DNA of 31,512 bases from an uncultured Eubacteriales bacterium (lineage in GTDB: Bacteria; Bacillota_A; Clostridia; Christensenellales; Aristaeellaceae). Below are positions 8,263 to 15,723 of this stretch, one piece after another; within the stretch, counting starts at the first letter, position 1, and each line of letters starts with the position of its first letter. The notes under the pieces are model-generated. The model saw only the letters and a list, made by a program, of their open reading frames with translations, was not told the DNA's origin and searched no databases. The DNA is taken from the NCBI GenBank assembly GCA_900313545.1, contig OMRS01000038.1:1-31512 (forward strand), given 5' to 3'. A program made the position numbers and the translations under genes.

Positions 8263-9386
8263 TACAGCTTCACCCCCATTTCCCGCATGAGATCGCCGGC
8301 CCCCGGCGTGACCGCAAGGACTCCTCGGTCATTTGAAAACAGCACGGCACCGGCACGCAGGGTCTCCGGAAGCCGGGACTCCAGTCGTCCCTTGATCGCT
8401 TCCCCGATGCGCGCCATCACCTGGGGCAGCACACCGAAGGCCTCCAGCAGTCCAAGCGCCTCCTGAGTGGTGGCACATGCGAGAATCTTCGAAATACCCG
8501 GCGCTCCCACCCCGCACAGCGCGGCATAGACGCCGAGAATCTCCATGCGTCCGTCGGCCACGCGTGAATGGGTGTTCATGATCCCCGCCGCCAGTTTGAC
8601 CAGCTTTCCCAGATGGCCCACCAGCAGGACCCGTGAAAAGCCCAGCTGCGCGCAGGCATCCAGCGCTTCTCCCACAAAATTGCTGCACAGCACTGTTCCG
8701 CAGTGAATCTCCCGCTCCGCAAGAAAGCGTTCCCCGTAATGTCCGGGGGTCAGGATGACCTCCTGCAGCCCCTCCTCCCGCAGCTGACGAAGGGCCACCT
8801 CGATGCTGCGGATGAGGGCTTCCTCGCTCATTGGCAGCACCAGCCCCGTGGTCCCCAGTACCGACAGTCCGCCCACGATGCCCAGACGCGGGTTGAAGGT
8901 CTTCTGCGCCAGCGCCTCTCCGCCGGGGATTTCCACGCGTGCCACCAGCCCGCAGGATTCACCGGCTCTGTCCATTTCCTCCAGGAGCACCTGGCGGATC
9001 ATCTCCCGGGGCACCCGGTTGATGGCCGCCTCACCCACCGGCTGGTCCAGTCCGGGACGGGTCACCCGGCCGACCCCTTCTCCGCCTTCAATGACCATCC
9101 CCTCCGGCGAGCGAAGCAGGCGCACGCGTACCTCAATGCCGTCGGTGATATCCGGGTCATCCCCGGCCTCCTTGATGATCCCGCACAATGCCGCGCCGTC
9201 CTCCATGCGGCACAGGGAAGGCACCGCCGAAGCGGTGCTGCCGTCCGGCAGGCGCAGGGAGACCTCACGCGGCAGTTCTCCTGCAAGCAGCAGCCGGGCC
9301 GCACCCCGGGCTGCCAGTGCAGCGCAGGTTCCGGTCGTCAGGCCAACCCGCAGCAGCTGCTGTCCGCAGCGAAGCGTTCTCTCCAT
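8262..9386 (-). CDS. cbiD: Cobalt-precorrin-5B C1-methyltransferase (CbiD)
   Basis: A 374-residue enzyme that methylates C1 in the anaerobic pathway. CbiD is the marker that separates this route from the aerobic one. The N-terminus has the family hallmark GLTTGTCAALAARGA at residues 15-29, and the middle has GGLSVLGTTGLV and VGHLGKLVKLAAG motifs. The ATG at 9386 has GGGGAG upstream and matches where family homology begins; an upstream extension in the same frame does not. One base separates it from the stop of the ATPase gene, so the transporter and the biosynthesis genes sit on one transcript. Confidence 0.95.
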   Translation of the reverse strand: MERTLRCGQQLLRVGLTTGTCAALAARGAARLLLAGELPREVSLRLPDGSTASAVPSLCRMEDGAALCGIIKEAGDDPDITDGIEVRVRLLRSPEGMVIEGGEGVGRVTRPGLDQPVGEAAINRVPREMIRQVLLEEMDRAGESCGLVARVEIPGGEALAQKTFNPRLGIVGGLSVLGTTGLVLPMSEEALIRSIEVALRQLREEGLQEVILTPGHYGERFLAEREIHCGTVLCSNFVGEALDACAQLGFSRVLLVGHLGKLVKLAAGIMNTHSRVADGRMEILGVYAALCGVGAPGISKILACATTQEALGLLEAFGVLPQVMARIGEAIKGRLESRLPETLRAGAVLFSNDRGVLAVTPGAGDLMREMGVKL

Positions 9387-9387
9387 G

Positions 9388-10443
9388 TCAGTCTCCCCTC
9401 TGGAGGACAGGGATGCCGCAGCGCCGCACCCATCGCTCCGTCTCCTCATCCGCATCCGGGAGCAGCCAGATTTGCCTGATCCCGTCAAGGACCTCCGGAA
9501 GGGTGTCCCGTTCCGCGGCGGTCACCACGCGGGAGGCAAGCACTCTTGCCGCCGGGCAGACCAGGTCCCCTTCCTCCAGCACCCCGCAGGCAAAGGGAAT
9601 CCCCCGGCGGGAGAGCAGGCGGTAGGCCCCCAGCGCCCCCTGCCGTCCCGCCACAAACACCTGGGGCTCGCCCTTCGCAAAAGCGGGTTCCAGGCAGGCG
9701 TACTCCGGCACGAAACCGCCGCTCAGGCCAAAGAGTCCGGGGACCTGGTTCCCCCGTGCCAGATCTTCCGGGGACGAGAGCGCAAGCTGCCGCCCGCCCT
9801 CCAGCAGCAGCACCCTGTCCGGAGCCTTGAGGGCGATATCCAGTTCGTGTACGCTCATGAGCACCGCCAGCTTCCGCTCCCGCACGAGCTCCCGAAGAAT
9901 CTCCAGGAGCCGCAGCTTGTAGCGGACATCCAGAAAGGATGTGGGTTCATCCAGCAGCAGCACCCGGGGCTGCTGGCACAGGGCCCGGGCCAGGCGCACC
10001 AGCTGACGCTGCCCGTCGGAGACCCGGTCAAAGGGCTCCCGTTCCAGAGAGCGGCACCGGGTCATCTCCATGGCGGCTTCCACCTGGGAGCGGTCGGCGG
10101 CGCCCAGCCGTCCAAACAGCCCCGTGTGGGGCGCCCTGCCCAGGGCCACCACCTCGCCGCATCGCATGCCCTCCGGGATTCGTCCTCCCGGGGCAAGGAG
10201 GGCCATCGTCCTGGCCAGGCTTTTTGCGCTGTAGGCGCCAAGGGGCTTCCCGCACAGGCGGACTTCTCCCTCCAGAACGGGCACCTCCCGCAGGAGCGTG
10301 CGCAGCAGCGTCGACTTTCCTGAGCCGTTGGGACCCACCATCACCATGAGCTCCCCCGCCTCAAGGTCCAGACAGATGTCCTGCAGGGAAAATCCCCGGG
10401 GGTATCCGCAGGTCAGATGCAGGATCTCCAGCACCTTTGTCAT
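9388..10443 (-). CDS. ABC transporter ATPase, FecE/BtuD-like, with C-terminal extension
   Basis: A 351-residue protein, about 100 residues longer than a typical FecE/BtuD ATPase. Residues 1 to about 240 hold Walker A GPNGSGKST (37-45), an ABC signature that reads VSDGQ (141-145) rather than LSGGQ, Walker B VLLLDEPTS (161-169) and the H-loop histidine at 199. Residues about 255-351 form an extra domain beginning with a Phe-Val-Ala-Gly-Arg-Gln-Gly-Ala turn; its role is unknown to me. The ATG at 10443 gives an ATGA overlap with the permease gene and is preferred to an in-frame start 33 bases upstream. It should power the importer whose permease and binding protein are encoded just upstream. The substrate is unproven: cobalamin, a corrinoid, cobalt chelate or haem are candidates. 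Confidence 0.88.
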   Translation of the reverse strand: MTKVLEILHLTCGYPRGFSLQDICLDLEAGELMVMVGPNGSGKSTLLRTLLREVPVLEGEVRLCGKPLGAYSAKSLARTMALLAPGGRIPEGMRCGEVVALGRAPHTGLFGRLGAADRSQVEAAMEMTRCRSLEREPFDRVSDGQRQLVRLARALCQQPRVLLLDEPTSFLDVRYKLRLLEILRELVRERKLAVLMSVHELDIALKAPDRVLLLEGGRQLALSSPEDLARGNQVPGLFGLSGGFVPEYACLEPAFAKGEPQVFVAGRQGALGAYRLLSRRGIPFACGVLEEGDLVCPAARVLASRVVTAAERDTLPEVLDGIRQIWLLPDADEETERWVRRCGIPVLQRGD

Positions 10444-11447
10444 TCCCGTCCCCCCTGTCGTCCCAGCAGAATCCAAAGGATCACCGGAGCCCCCGCCACC
10501 GCCGTCACCGAGCTCAGACCCAGTTCCACAGGTGCGGCCAGGGTCCGGGCAAGCAGGTCACACAGCAGACACAGGGTGCCGCCGCCCAGAAAACAGGCCG
10601 GCAGCAGCACCCCGGGATGGGTGGTCCCGCACAGGCGCCGCACCAGATGCGGCACCGCCACGCCCACAAAGGACACGGGGCCGGCAAAGGCGGCCACCGT
10701 TCCCGCCAGCAGTCCCGCAAGCCCCACGAGGGCGCACCGGAACAGGCGCATGGGTACGCCCAGAGCTGCCGCCTCCCGTTCCCCGAGACGGTAGATGCTC
10801 AGGGGTTTGACCAGGAAAAGACTTGCGGCAAAGCAGGGAATGACCACGGCTGCGCATACGCCGACCTGGTCCATGGAAATCCCGGAAAAGCTGCCCCGGT
10901 TCCAGGCCTGCAGGCCTGCCACCTGGGCGTCACGGGCAAAGGAGGCCACCAGATCCGTTCCCGCCTGGCAAAGGTATCCGATCATCACGCCGCAGATGAT
11001 CAGGAATCCCGGAGAGCGCACCCTGCTTCCGGCCAGCAGAATGAATCCGGTCACCCCCATGGCGCCGGCAAAGGCCCACAGAATTTGATCAAAGTTGCCG
11101 GGGAGCACCCTGTGAAGGGCACAGACCACCTGCAGCAGGCACACCGCAAGCCTTGCTCCCGAGGAAATGCCCAGCACGTAGGGCCCTGCGATGGGATTGT
11201 CAAAATACGCCTGCATGAGCAGCCCCGACACTGCCAGAGCGCCGCCCAGAATGAGCGCACACAGCATCCGGGGCAGCCGGATGCCGAAAATCACCCGGGA
11301 GGCAAGGGGATTCCCCGCGTCGCCCATGAGCGCCTGCAGTGCCTCCCGTGCCGTGAAGCTGGCGCCGCCCACCAGCAGGTTCAGACAGGAGAGCATCAGA
11401 AGAAGGCTCAGCAGCACGGCCATCCCCGCAACCACGCGGCGCCTCAT
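10440..11447 (-). CDS. FecCD/BtuC family ABC permease
   Basis: A 335-residue integral membrane protein with about ten hydrophobic segments. Family motifs include RLPRMLCALILGGALAVSG at about residues 57-75, the NPIAGPYVLGISSGA segment near 88-102 and the conserved FVGVAVPHLVRR motif in the last third. It forms the translocation channel for iron-siderophore or B12-class importers. It overlaps both the ATPase gene and the binding-protein gene by ATGA. The position directly before cbiD on a riboswitch-controlled transcript suggests a substrate tied to cobalamin synthesis, but the sequence does not settle which. Confidence 0.92.
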   Translation of the reverse strand: MRRRVVAGMAVLLSLLLMLSCLNLLVGGASFTAREALQALMGDAGNPLASRVIFGIRLPRMLCALILGGALAVSGLLMQAYFDNPIAGPYVLGISSGARLAVCLLQVVCALHRVLPGNFDQILWAFAGAMGVTGFILLAGSRVRSPGFLIICGVMIGYLCQAGTDLVASFARDAQVAGLQAWNRGSFSGISMDQVGVCAAVVIPCFAASLFLVKPLSIYRLGEREAAALGVPMRLFRCALVGLAGLLAGTVAAFAGPVSFVGVAVPHLVRRLCGTTHPGVLLPACFLGGGTLCLLCDLLARTLAAPVELGLSSVTAVAGAPVILWILLGRQGGRE

Positions 11448-12499
11448 GGGTGCGCCTCCAGTTTGCGCAGCAACGTCAGCTCCCCGTCCTCATTTCTGAA
11501 CACCCGGTTCATTTCCTCCACGATCCGGGCGATGGCAGTGGTCTTCTGGAACAGGTGGTGCCCGCAGGTGTACACCCGTCCCTGGCGGACCGCCGTAAAC
11601 TCCGACAGTACGGGGCTGCGTCTGAGCAGGGAATCCAGCGTGTCCACATCGCCCTCCACCGTGCTGTTGTAGATGAGGACGTCCGCATTGACGGCCGCCT
11701 CATAGAAGCGCTCCATTTCCATGTTCATTGTCGCCGTTCCCGGGGCGCCTTCCTCCTCAAGGAAATAGGTCCCGCCGGCCATTTCCACCATGCGGCTGAC
11801 ATAGTCCCCGGAGCGGTGCACCACCGCGTGCCCGGAGGAGCTCAGATAAAAAAAAGCCACCTTCACCGGTTTCTCGGGCATCCGCATGCCCTGGAGAAGG
11901 TGCTCCTGCGCCTCCAGAAAGCTCTGCGCCTGCGCTTCCTTGCCCATCAGTGCTCCGTACAGGCAAATCCACGCCATGCGTCCCAGGGGATCACTTTCAT
12001 AGCTGGAGCGCTCCACCATCACCGGGATTCCCAGGCCCTCCAGCATTTCCCTGGTGCCGGGGCTGTGGGAGATCATGGTGGATTCCACCGCCAGGGTGAT
12101 CTCTTCTTCCAGCAGCGCCTCGTAATCCGGCGCGCTGTATTTTCCTGCATAGAGCATCTCTCCACTGTCAAGGGCGTCCCGGACCTCCGGCAGGCTCCAG
12201 TCCTCCCTGCGCGTGCTGGTCATCCGCACCGCAGGAAGGGCATCCAGTTCCCTCATGAAATCCATGGCGGAGGAAGCCGCAAGGTACAGCTTCCGGACGG
12301 GAGTGCGAACAACGCGGGCATCTCCCGCCTCTTCGGGAACTGGTGCCCCCTCTGGCAGCAGCAGCCACGCTTCCCCGTCCAGCCTGGCGAGGGTACCTTC
12401 CCCCAGGGGCTGCATCTGCAGGTATTGCGGCGTGACTTGCCCGGCCGCCCTGCCTGCCAGCAGGCACAGGGCGAGAAGAATTCCTGCGATTTTGTTCAT
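11444..12499 (-). CDS. FecB/BtuF-like (PF01497-type) substrate-binding protein
   Basis: A 351-residue exported binding protein. A type I signal peptide ends near residue 20 (Ala-Ala-Gly before Gln); the only nearby Cys has Leu at -1 and makes no lipobox. The body shows ESTMISHSPGTREMLE and VERSSYESDPLGRMAW stretches, typical of a divergent clostridial branch of periplasmic binding proteins that accompany FecCD permeases. It overlaps the two-domain secreted protein upstream and the permease downstream by ATGA. It should deliver substrate to the adjacent permease. Ligand unknown. Confidence 0.85.
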   Translation of the reverse strand: MNKIAGILLALCLLAGRAAGQVTPQYLQMQPLGEGTLARLDGEAWLLLPEGAPVPEEAGDARVVRTPVRKLYLAASSAMDFMRELDALPAVRMTSTRREDWSLPEVRDALDSGEMLYAGKYSAPDYEALLEEEITLAVESTMISHSPGTREMLEGLGIPVMVERSSYESDPLGRMAWICLYGALMGKEAQAQSFLEAQEHLLQGMRMPEKPVKVAFFYLSSSGHAVVHRSGDYVSRMVEMAGGTYFLEEEGAPGTATMNMEMERFYEAAVNADVLIYNSTVEGDVDTLDSLLRRSPVLSEFTAVRQGRVYTCGHHLFQKTTAIARIVEEMNRVFRNEDGELTLLRKLEAHP

Positions 12500-13356
12500 G
12501 GGACCTCCATGCGCTGAAGACTCTGCGAGGAAAAGGTCAGGGTATAGGCGATCTCATGGGGCGTGCTCATGGCGGTGGTGTCCGCAAGAACGGGAAGGGG
12601 ACGGTCCAGGCAGGAAACGGGAATCGTGCATACGGAATGTCCGTCCTCGATCTGTGCCGGGTACACCGTCTCCCCCAGGCGCATGTAATCATAGCGGTCA
12701 CTGCTCCAGACGATTCTGGCCATGAGCCCCTCCGGGCCCAGAACCAGTTCAGCCGGGCTGGATACGCTGGCCCGCCCGCTGCCTCCCGAAAGAGAGACCT
12801 CGCACATATATGTGCCCGGCTCCAGGTGAAGACTCCCGGCAGTGACCAGTGCCTCCTCCCGGAAGGCCGAAAGCGGCAGGGAATCCGAGCGGAACACCAG
12901 CGTCCGGTCGTACCATTTTTCTCTTTTCCTGCTGAATGCGGCAAGATTCACCGGAGCATCCAGGGCTGGTATTGTGAATTCCAGTACGGCCGCGCCTGTC
13001 GCATCCGGCTCACAGGACAGGTAGGTATCCTGTGAGGCTTCCGAGGCCTCTTTCCCCGTTCCCGGATAAGCCCACAGATACCCCTTCCCGCCCAGCATCA
13101 GCCGGACTGTCAGTTTCCCGCCGGAAACGGCCAGCTCGCAGCCTTCGATACGGAACATGGAGGAACTGCACAGCACCTCCACAGGCCAGTTTCCCTCCTG
13201 CAGGCACTCAGCCCCGACGGGCTGAAGACCCGTCAGGGAGAGCTCTGCGGGCGAGGCCATATCTCCTGCGCCGGCCACCGGGGCGCCTTCCCCGGCCCCC
13301 GCGGCGACCAGCAGCGCAAACAGCATCACCAGGATGACTCCAAATTCCTTCTTCAT
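12496..13356 (-). CDS. Secreted protein with two related beta-rich domains, transporter-associated
   Basis: A 286-residue exported protein with an N-terminal signal peptide (hydrophobic residues about 6-20) and no lipobox. Two regions of about 100 residues look related. Residues 58-160 contain SSSMFRI, then FTIPALDAPV and WYDRTLVF. Residues 177-282 contain GGSGRASVSSP, then CTIPVSCLDRPLPV and HEIAYTLTF. Both follow the pattern Ile-Pro-x-LeuAsp-x-Pro and end in a Tyr-x-x-Thr-Leu-x-Phe strand. I recall similar domains beside FecB-type importers in Clostridia, but I cannot name a validated family; a NEAT-like or other Ig-like ligand-binding fold is a guess. The ATG at 13356 has AAGGAAG upstream, which is better than the in-frame TTG at 13371. 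ATGA overlap couples it to the binding protein gene. Confidence 0.8.
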   Translation of the reverse strand: MKKEFGVILVMLFALLVAAGAGEGAPVAGAGDMASPAELSLTGLQPVGAECLQEGNWPVEVLCSSSMFRIEGCELAVSGGKLTVRLMLGGKGYLWAYPGTGKEASEASQDTYLSCEPDATGAAVLEFTIPALDAPVNLAAFSRKREKWYDRTLVFRSDSLPLSAFREEALVTAGSLHLEPGTYMCEVSLSGGSGRASVSSPAELVLGPEGLMARIVWSSDRYDYMRLGETVYPAQIEDGHSVCTIPVSCLDRPLPVLADTTAMSTPHEIAYTLTFSSQSLQRMEVP

Positions 13357-13405
13357 GGCTTCTTCCTTCAAGGCCCGGGGAAATTCCCCGGGCCATCGTA
13401 TTTGG

Positions 13406-14320
13406 TTATTTCAGTTTTTTCAGGGCTTCTTCGGCATGGTGCACATACAGCTTCCGGATCGCCTCCAGCTCTCCCAGTCCTTCCAGTACGCAGACGGTGT
13501 TGAAGCCCTCAGCCTCAAAGCGGCTTTTCCAGGAATCGGGCTCCTCTCCTGCCATGTCATTGTGCGCATGGTCTCCGGCCACCACCATCAGGGGGCGCAT
13601 CACCACACGGGTATACCCCCCGTCCTTCACCATCCTGAGGACATCCTCCAGGCTCGGCTCAGCTTCCACCGTGCCCACAAACCGGTCCGCGGCGCCCTGG
13701 TCCCTGAGCACCTGCTGCATCTGAACGTAGACGTGGTTGGAGGCTGCTTCCGTTCCATGTCCCATGAACACCACGGCCGTTTTCCCGTCGAGGAACTCCT
13801 GCGTGGCGTCGGTGATGATCCGGGCAACGGCCTCCATGTCCTGTGCCGTGTCCAGCAGGGGGCGGCCCACCTCCAGGCGGTCAAAGGCATCCGCATAGGC
13901 GGACAGCTCTTCCACCAGCTCATGGTATTCAAAGCCGTCCATCAGGTGTGTGGGCTGGACCACCAGGCGGCGCACGCCGTTTCGGACAGCCCGTTCAAGG
14001 GCGGCGTGAACATTGTCCATCTCTTCCCCGTCCCGTTCCCGGACATGGTCGAGGATGATCTGACTGGTCAGCGCGCGGCGCACCTGCCACTGGGGAAAGG
14101 CCTTCTCCATCTCGTCCTCGATGGCCCCGATGGTCAGGCGGCGACTGTCATTGAAACTGGTGCCGAAGCTGACCACCAGCAGTTCATCCTGTCCGATGCC
14201 GTCCGTATTACGGGGGTTGTCCAGTGACGCATCTCCCGTATTCATGTCCTCTGCCACGGCAATGCCCCAGAGTGCCATCAGCAGCACCACAGCCAGGGCT
14301 GCCCACTTCATGTGTTTCAT
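13406..14320 (-). CDS. cbiK: Exported sirohydrochlorin cobaltochelatase (CbiK-like)
   Basis: A 304-residue protein of the CbiK class II chelatase family, which inserts Co2+ into sirohydrochlorin. After a clear signal peptide (residues 1-23, Ala-Val-Ala before Glu), the mature part shows VVSFGTSFNDSR (49-60), QPTHLMDGFEYHEL (122-135), the metal-binding histidine His188 in MGHGT and His251 in GDHAHND, both expected active-site positions. GGAGG eight bases before the ATG supports this start. It is the first gene behind the cobalamin riboswitch. An exported CbiK resembles the periplasmic CbiKP of Desulfovibrio and the surface IhtB of Porphyromonas, which act on or bind haem. It may thus serve extracellular metal/tetrapyrrole handling instead of, or as well as, cytosolic Co insertion. 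Confidence 0.92.
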   Translation of the reverse strand: MKHMKWAALAVVLLMALWGIAVAEDMNTGDASLDNPRNTDGIGQDELLVVSFGTSFNDSRRLTIGAIEDEMEKAFPQWQVRRALTSQIILDHVRERDGEEMDNVHAALERAVRNGVRRLVVQPTHLMDGFEYHELVEELSAYADAFDRLEVGRPLLDTAQDMEAVARIITDATQEFLDGKTAVVFMGHGTEAASNHVYVQMQQVLRDQGAADRFVGTVEAEPSLEDVLRMVKDGGYTRVVMRPLMVVAGDHAHNDMAGEEPDSWKSRFEAEGFNTVCVLEGLGELEAIRKLYVHHAEEALKKLK

Positions 14321-14345
14321 CCTTCAAACCTCCAAAAAATAATAT

Positions 14346-14368
14346 ACCTTATGCCATGGGCATAAGGT
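14346..14368 (-). terminator. Expression-platform hairpin before cbiK
   Basis: A perfect 10-bp inverted repeat with arms ACCTTATGCC and GGCATAAGGT and a 3-nt loop. On the minus strand it is followed by ATATTATTTTTT and then the cbiK ribosome binding site GGAGG (14329-14333). It lies between the riboswitch core and the first gene, so it is the best candidate for the switch's terminator. The U-run starts a few bases after the stem, and a hairpin that masks the ribosome binding site region is an alternative. A second imperfect hairpin (14368-14403) lies just upstream. Confidence 0.6.
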
Positions 14369-14450
14369 CATATCAGGCAGGGATTCCCCTGTCTGGAATA
14401 TGATACGACCAAGTGCTCGTGGTCTGGATTTCTCCTGTATCCTGACAGAG

Positions 14451-14612
14451 GGCAGGTTTCCTGGCTTGCGGATCAGCGCAGGCTGCCGTCTTCCCGGTTT
14501 CCCAGTGACTGCAAATGCATGGCAGCTGCTCCCCGCTGACAGTGACGAGATCGCACGGGATTTTCACCCGTTTCCCTTTTACCCGCCGACGGTCTTCCCG
14601 CGGCGGCACCTT
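14451..14612 (-). promoter_or_regulatory. Cobalamin (AdoCbl-type) riboswitch
   Basis: Read on the minus strand, the leader carries the conserved cobalamin riboswitch blocks in order. These are a 5' GGTGCCGCC arm, AAAAGGGAAACGGGTGAAAA with TCCCGTGCGA, GTCACTGTCAGCGGGGAGC, the CACTGGGAAACCGGGAAG segment, and the B12 box GCCAGGAAACCTGCC at the 3' end (14451-14465). It lies about 130 bases before cbiK. Binding of adenosylcobalamin should lower expression of the operon from cbiK to cbiC. Confidence 0.95.
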
Positions 14613-14683
14613 CTGCGTGAAATGATGAAATTGTAGGGATGGACAGGTGCCCCGCGGGCACCGAAGCTCCTGTTTCTGCGTCT

Positions 14684-14712
14684 ATTATGAGGGCTGAGGA
14701 GGCAGGAGTCAA
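14684..14712 (-). promoter_or_regulatory. Promoter of the riboswitch-led cbi operon
   Basis: On the minus strand, TTGACT (14707-14712) and CATAAT (14684-14689) are separated by 17 bases, each one base off consensus. The predicted start is about 14677, some 65 bases before the riboswitch core. A GC-rich hairpin (GGTGCCC/GGGCACC, about 14645-14662) would form at the start of the transcript. Confidence 0.85.
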
Positions 14713-14765
14713 TCCGGAACTTTGCGGCAAATCTCACTTGGGACGGTCAAGAGATTCTGTATGCC

Positions 14766-14791
14766 GCAATGAATGATTCGTCCGAACAAAG
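14766..14791 (+). repeat. Left inverted repeat of the AT-rich insert
   Basis: GCAAT, two differing bases, then the 19-bp block ATGATTCGTCCGAACAAAG. It is the reverse complement of 15724-15749 apart from two positions. Confidence 0.85.
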
Positions 14792-14897
14792 TGCCATTTT
14801 TTGTATTTAGAGCGTAGGAACCAACTTATGACTCAAAAATGATTTGCAAGAACAATCTGTCGATCTTTCGTTTTAAGATCAGACATTCATAATCAAG

Positions 14898-15239
14898 CTA
14901 CGATAGTTTAATGTTCCATAGTTGACGAATTATCCCTTGAAGTTCTTCTGGCAGATTGTGAAACCACGCTATCAAACTTTTGTCTTCTTCACTAAGTGCG
15001 TTTAATTCAATTGATTTACTTGCCAGCATACAATACTTGGGATCGTCACTTACGAATTCATCAAAATCGCATTCCAGACATTTTACTATTTTTTTTAGGA
15101 CATGAGACGGTATTACTTTTATACTTCCCGTCTCATACTTGCTTATAGTAGCTTGACACGATCCGATCATCCTTCCTAACTCTGAGGCACTTATCCCCTT
15201 TTTCTTTCGTTCGTATACAATCTTATCTTTGACCAACAT
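14898..15239 (-). CDS. XRE-family helix-turn-helix regulator
   Basis: A 113-residue protein. Residues 1 to about 65 form a Cro/CI-type helix-turn-helix: an R-K-K-K-G-I-S motif, then SELGRMIGSCQATISKYETG (20-39), where the recognition helix carries ATISKYE. The C-terminal 45 residues are acidic and unrecognised. GGAAG lies before the ATG at 15239. It is encoded in AT-rich DNA within the inverted-repeat-bounded insert, unlike its GC-rich neighbours, which suggests transfer. Targets are unknown; the 24-bp palindrome at 15351-15374 upstream is one candidate operator. Confidence 0.85.
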   Translation of the reverse strand: MLVKDKIVYERKKKGISASELGRMIGSCQATISKYETGSIKVIPSHVLKKIVKCLECDFDEFVSDDPKYCMLASKSIELNALSEEDKSLIAWFHNLPEELQGIIRQLWNIKLS

Positions 15240-15350
15240 GATAGTTCTTCCACTTCTTCATCAATCAGGTATGAATAAACAGCATATTCCTAATAATAAC
15301 ACATCACATTCAAACTGTATTTGCGAAGAAAAAAGTATATAGGTATACCC

Positions 15351-15374
15351 AACCTGAAATGCTCATTTCAGGTT
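15351..15374. repeat. 24-bp palindrome upstream of the XRE gene
   Basis: AACCTGAAATG and CATTTCAGGTT form a perfect 11-bp inverted repeat separated by two bases. No T-run follows on either strand, so a terminator is unlikely. The site is 112 bases upstream of the XRE start and could be its operator or a hairpin used by the element. Confidence 0.6.
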
Positions 15375-15429
15375 GATGTAAGGAATTAAAGTCGTGGTCT
15401 TTATAGACTCTCGTAAAGTACCTTTATAA

Positions 15430-15660
15430 GTGAACTTCCTGAACCATGGGTCAGTGCATATGATGACCGAAAAACGGTATATGAAATTGTTGGCATCCGA
15501 CGAAGGTCTTTTACATGATTATATTCGTCCTCTTATTTCAAAAGATCTAACACTAAACTTTATTTCGAAAGAAACGATGTGCGTCCAGCAAACTATGCTG
15601 TTAACCATATAGCGGCAACATAAGAGAGTCTGAATTGTGCCATTTGCAGTTCGCTTCAAG
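15430..15660 (+). pseudogene. Possible decayed coding remnant inside the AT-rich insert
   Basis: A short open frame starting GTG at 15430 reads to a stop at 15612. A protein-like stretch then continues in the next frame (Arg-Asn-Asp-Val-Arg-Pro-Ala-Asn-Tyr-Ala-Val-Asn-His, around 15570-15625) as if a frameshift had occurred. I recognise no family. It may be the remains of an element-encoded gene, or chance. Confidence 0.2.
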
Positions 15661-15723
15661 AGTTCCTGCATATCCCCCTTGCTTATAAACCATATTAATT
15701 TGTGCAAAATACACACATAATAC

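Noticed and set aside
8803..10323. A 506-residue open frame on the plus strand opposite cbiD and the ATPase
   Set aside because: It is antisense to well-supported genes and its composition is of the shadow type (Arg, Ser, Pro, Gln rich).
14473..14730. Short open frames on both strands across the riboswitch
   Set aside because: The DNA is fully explained by conserved riboswitch blocks and the promoter; the frames lack start signals.
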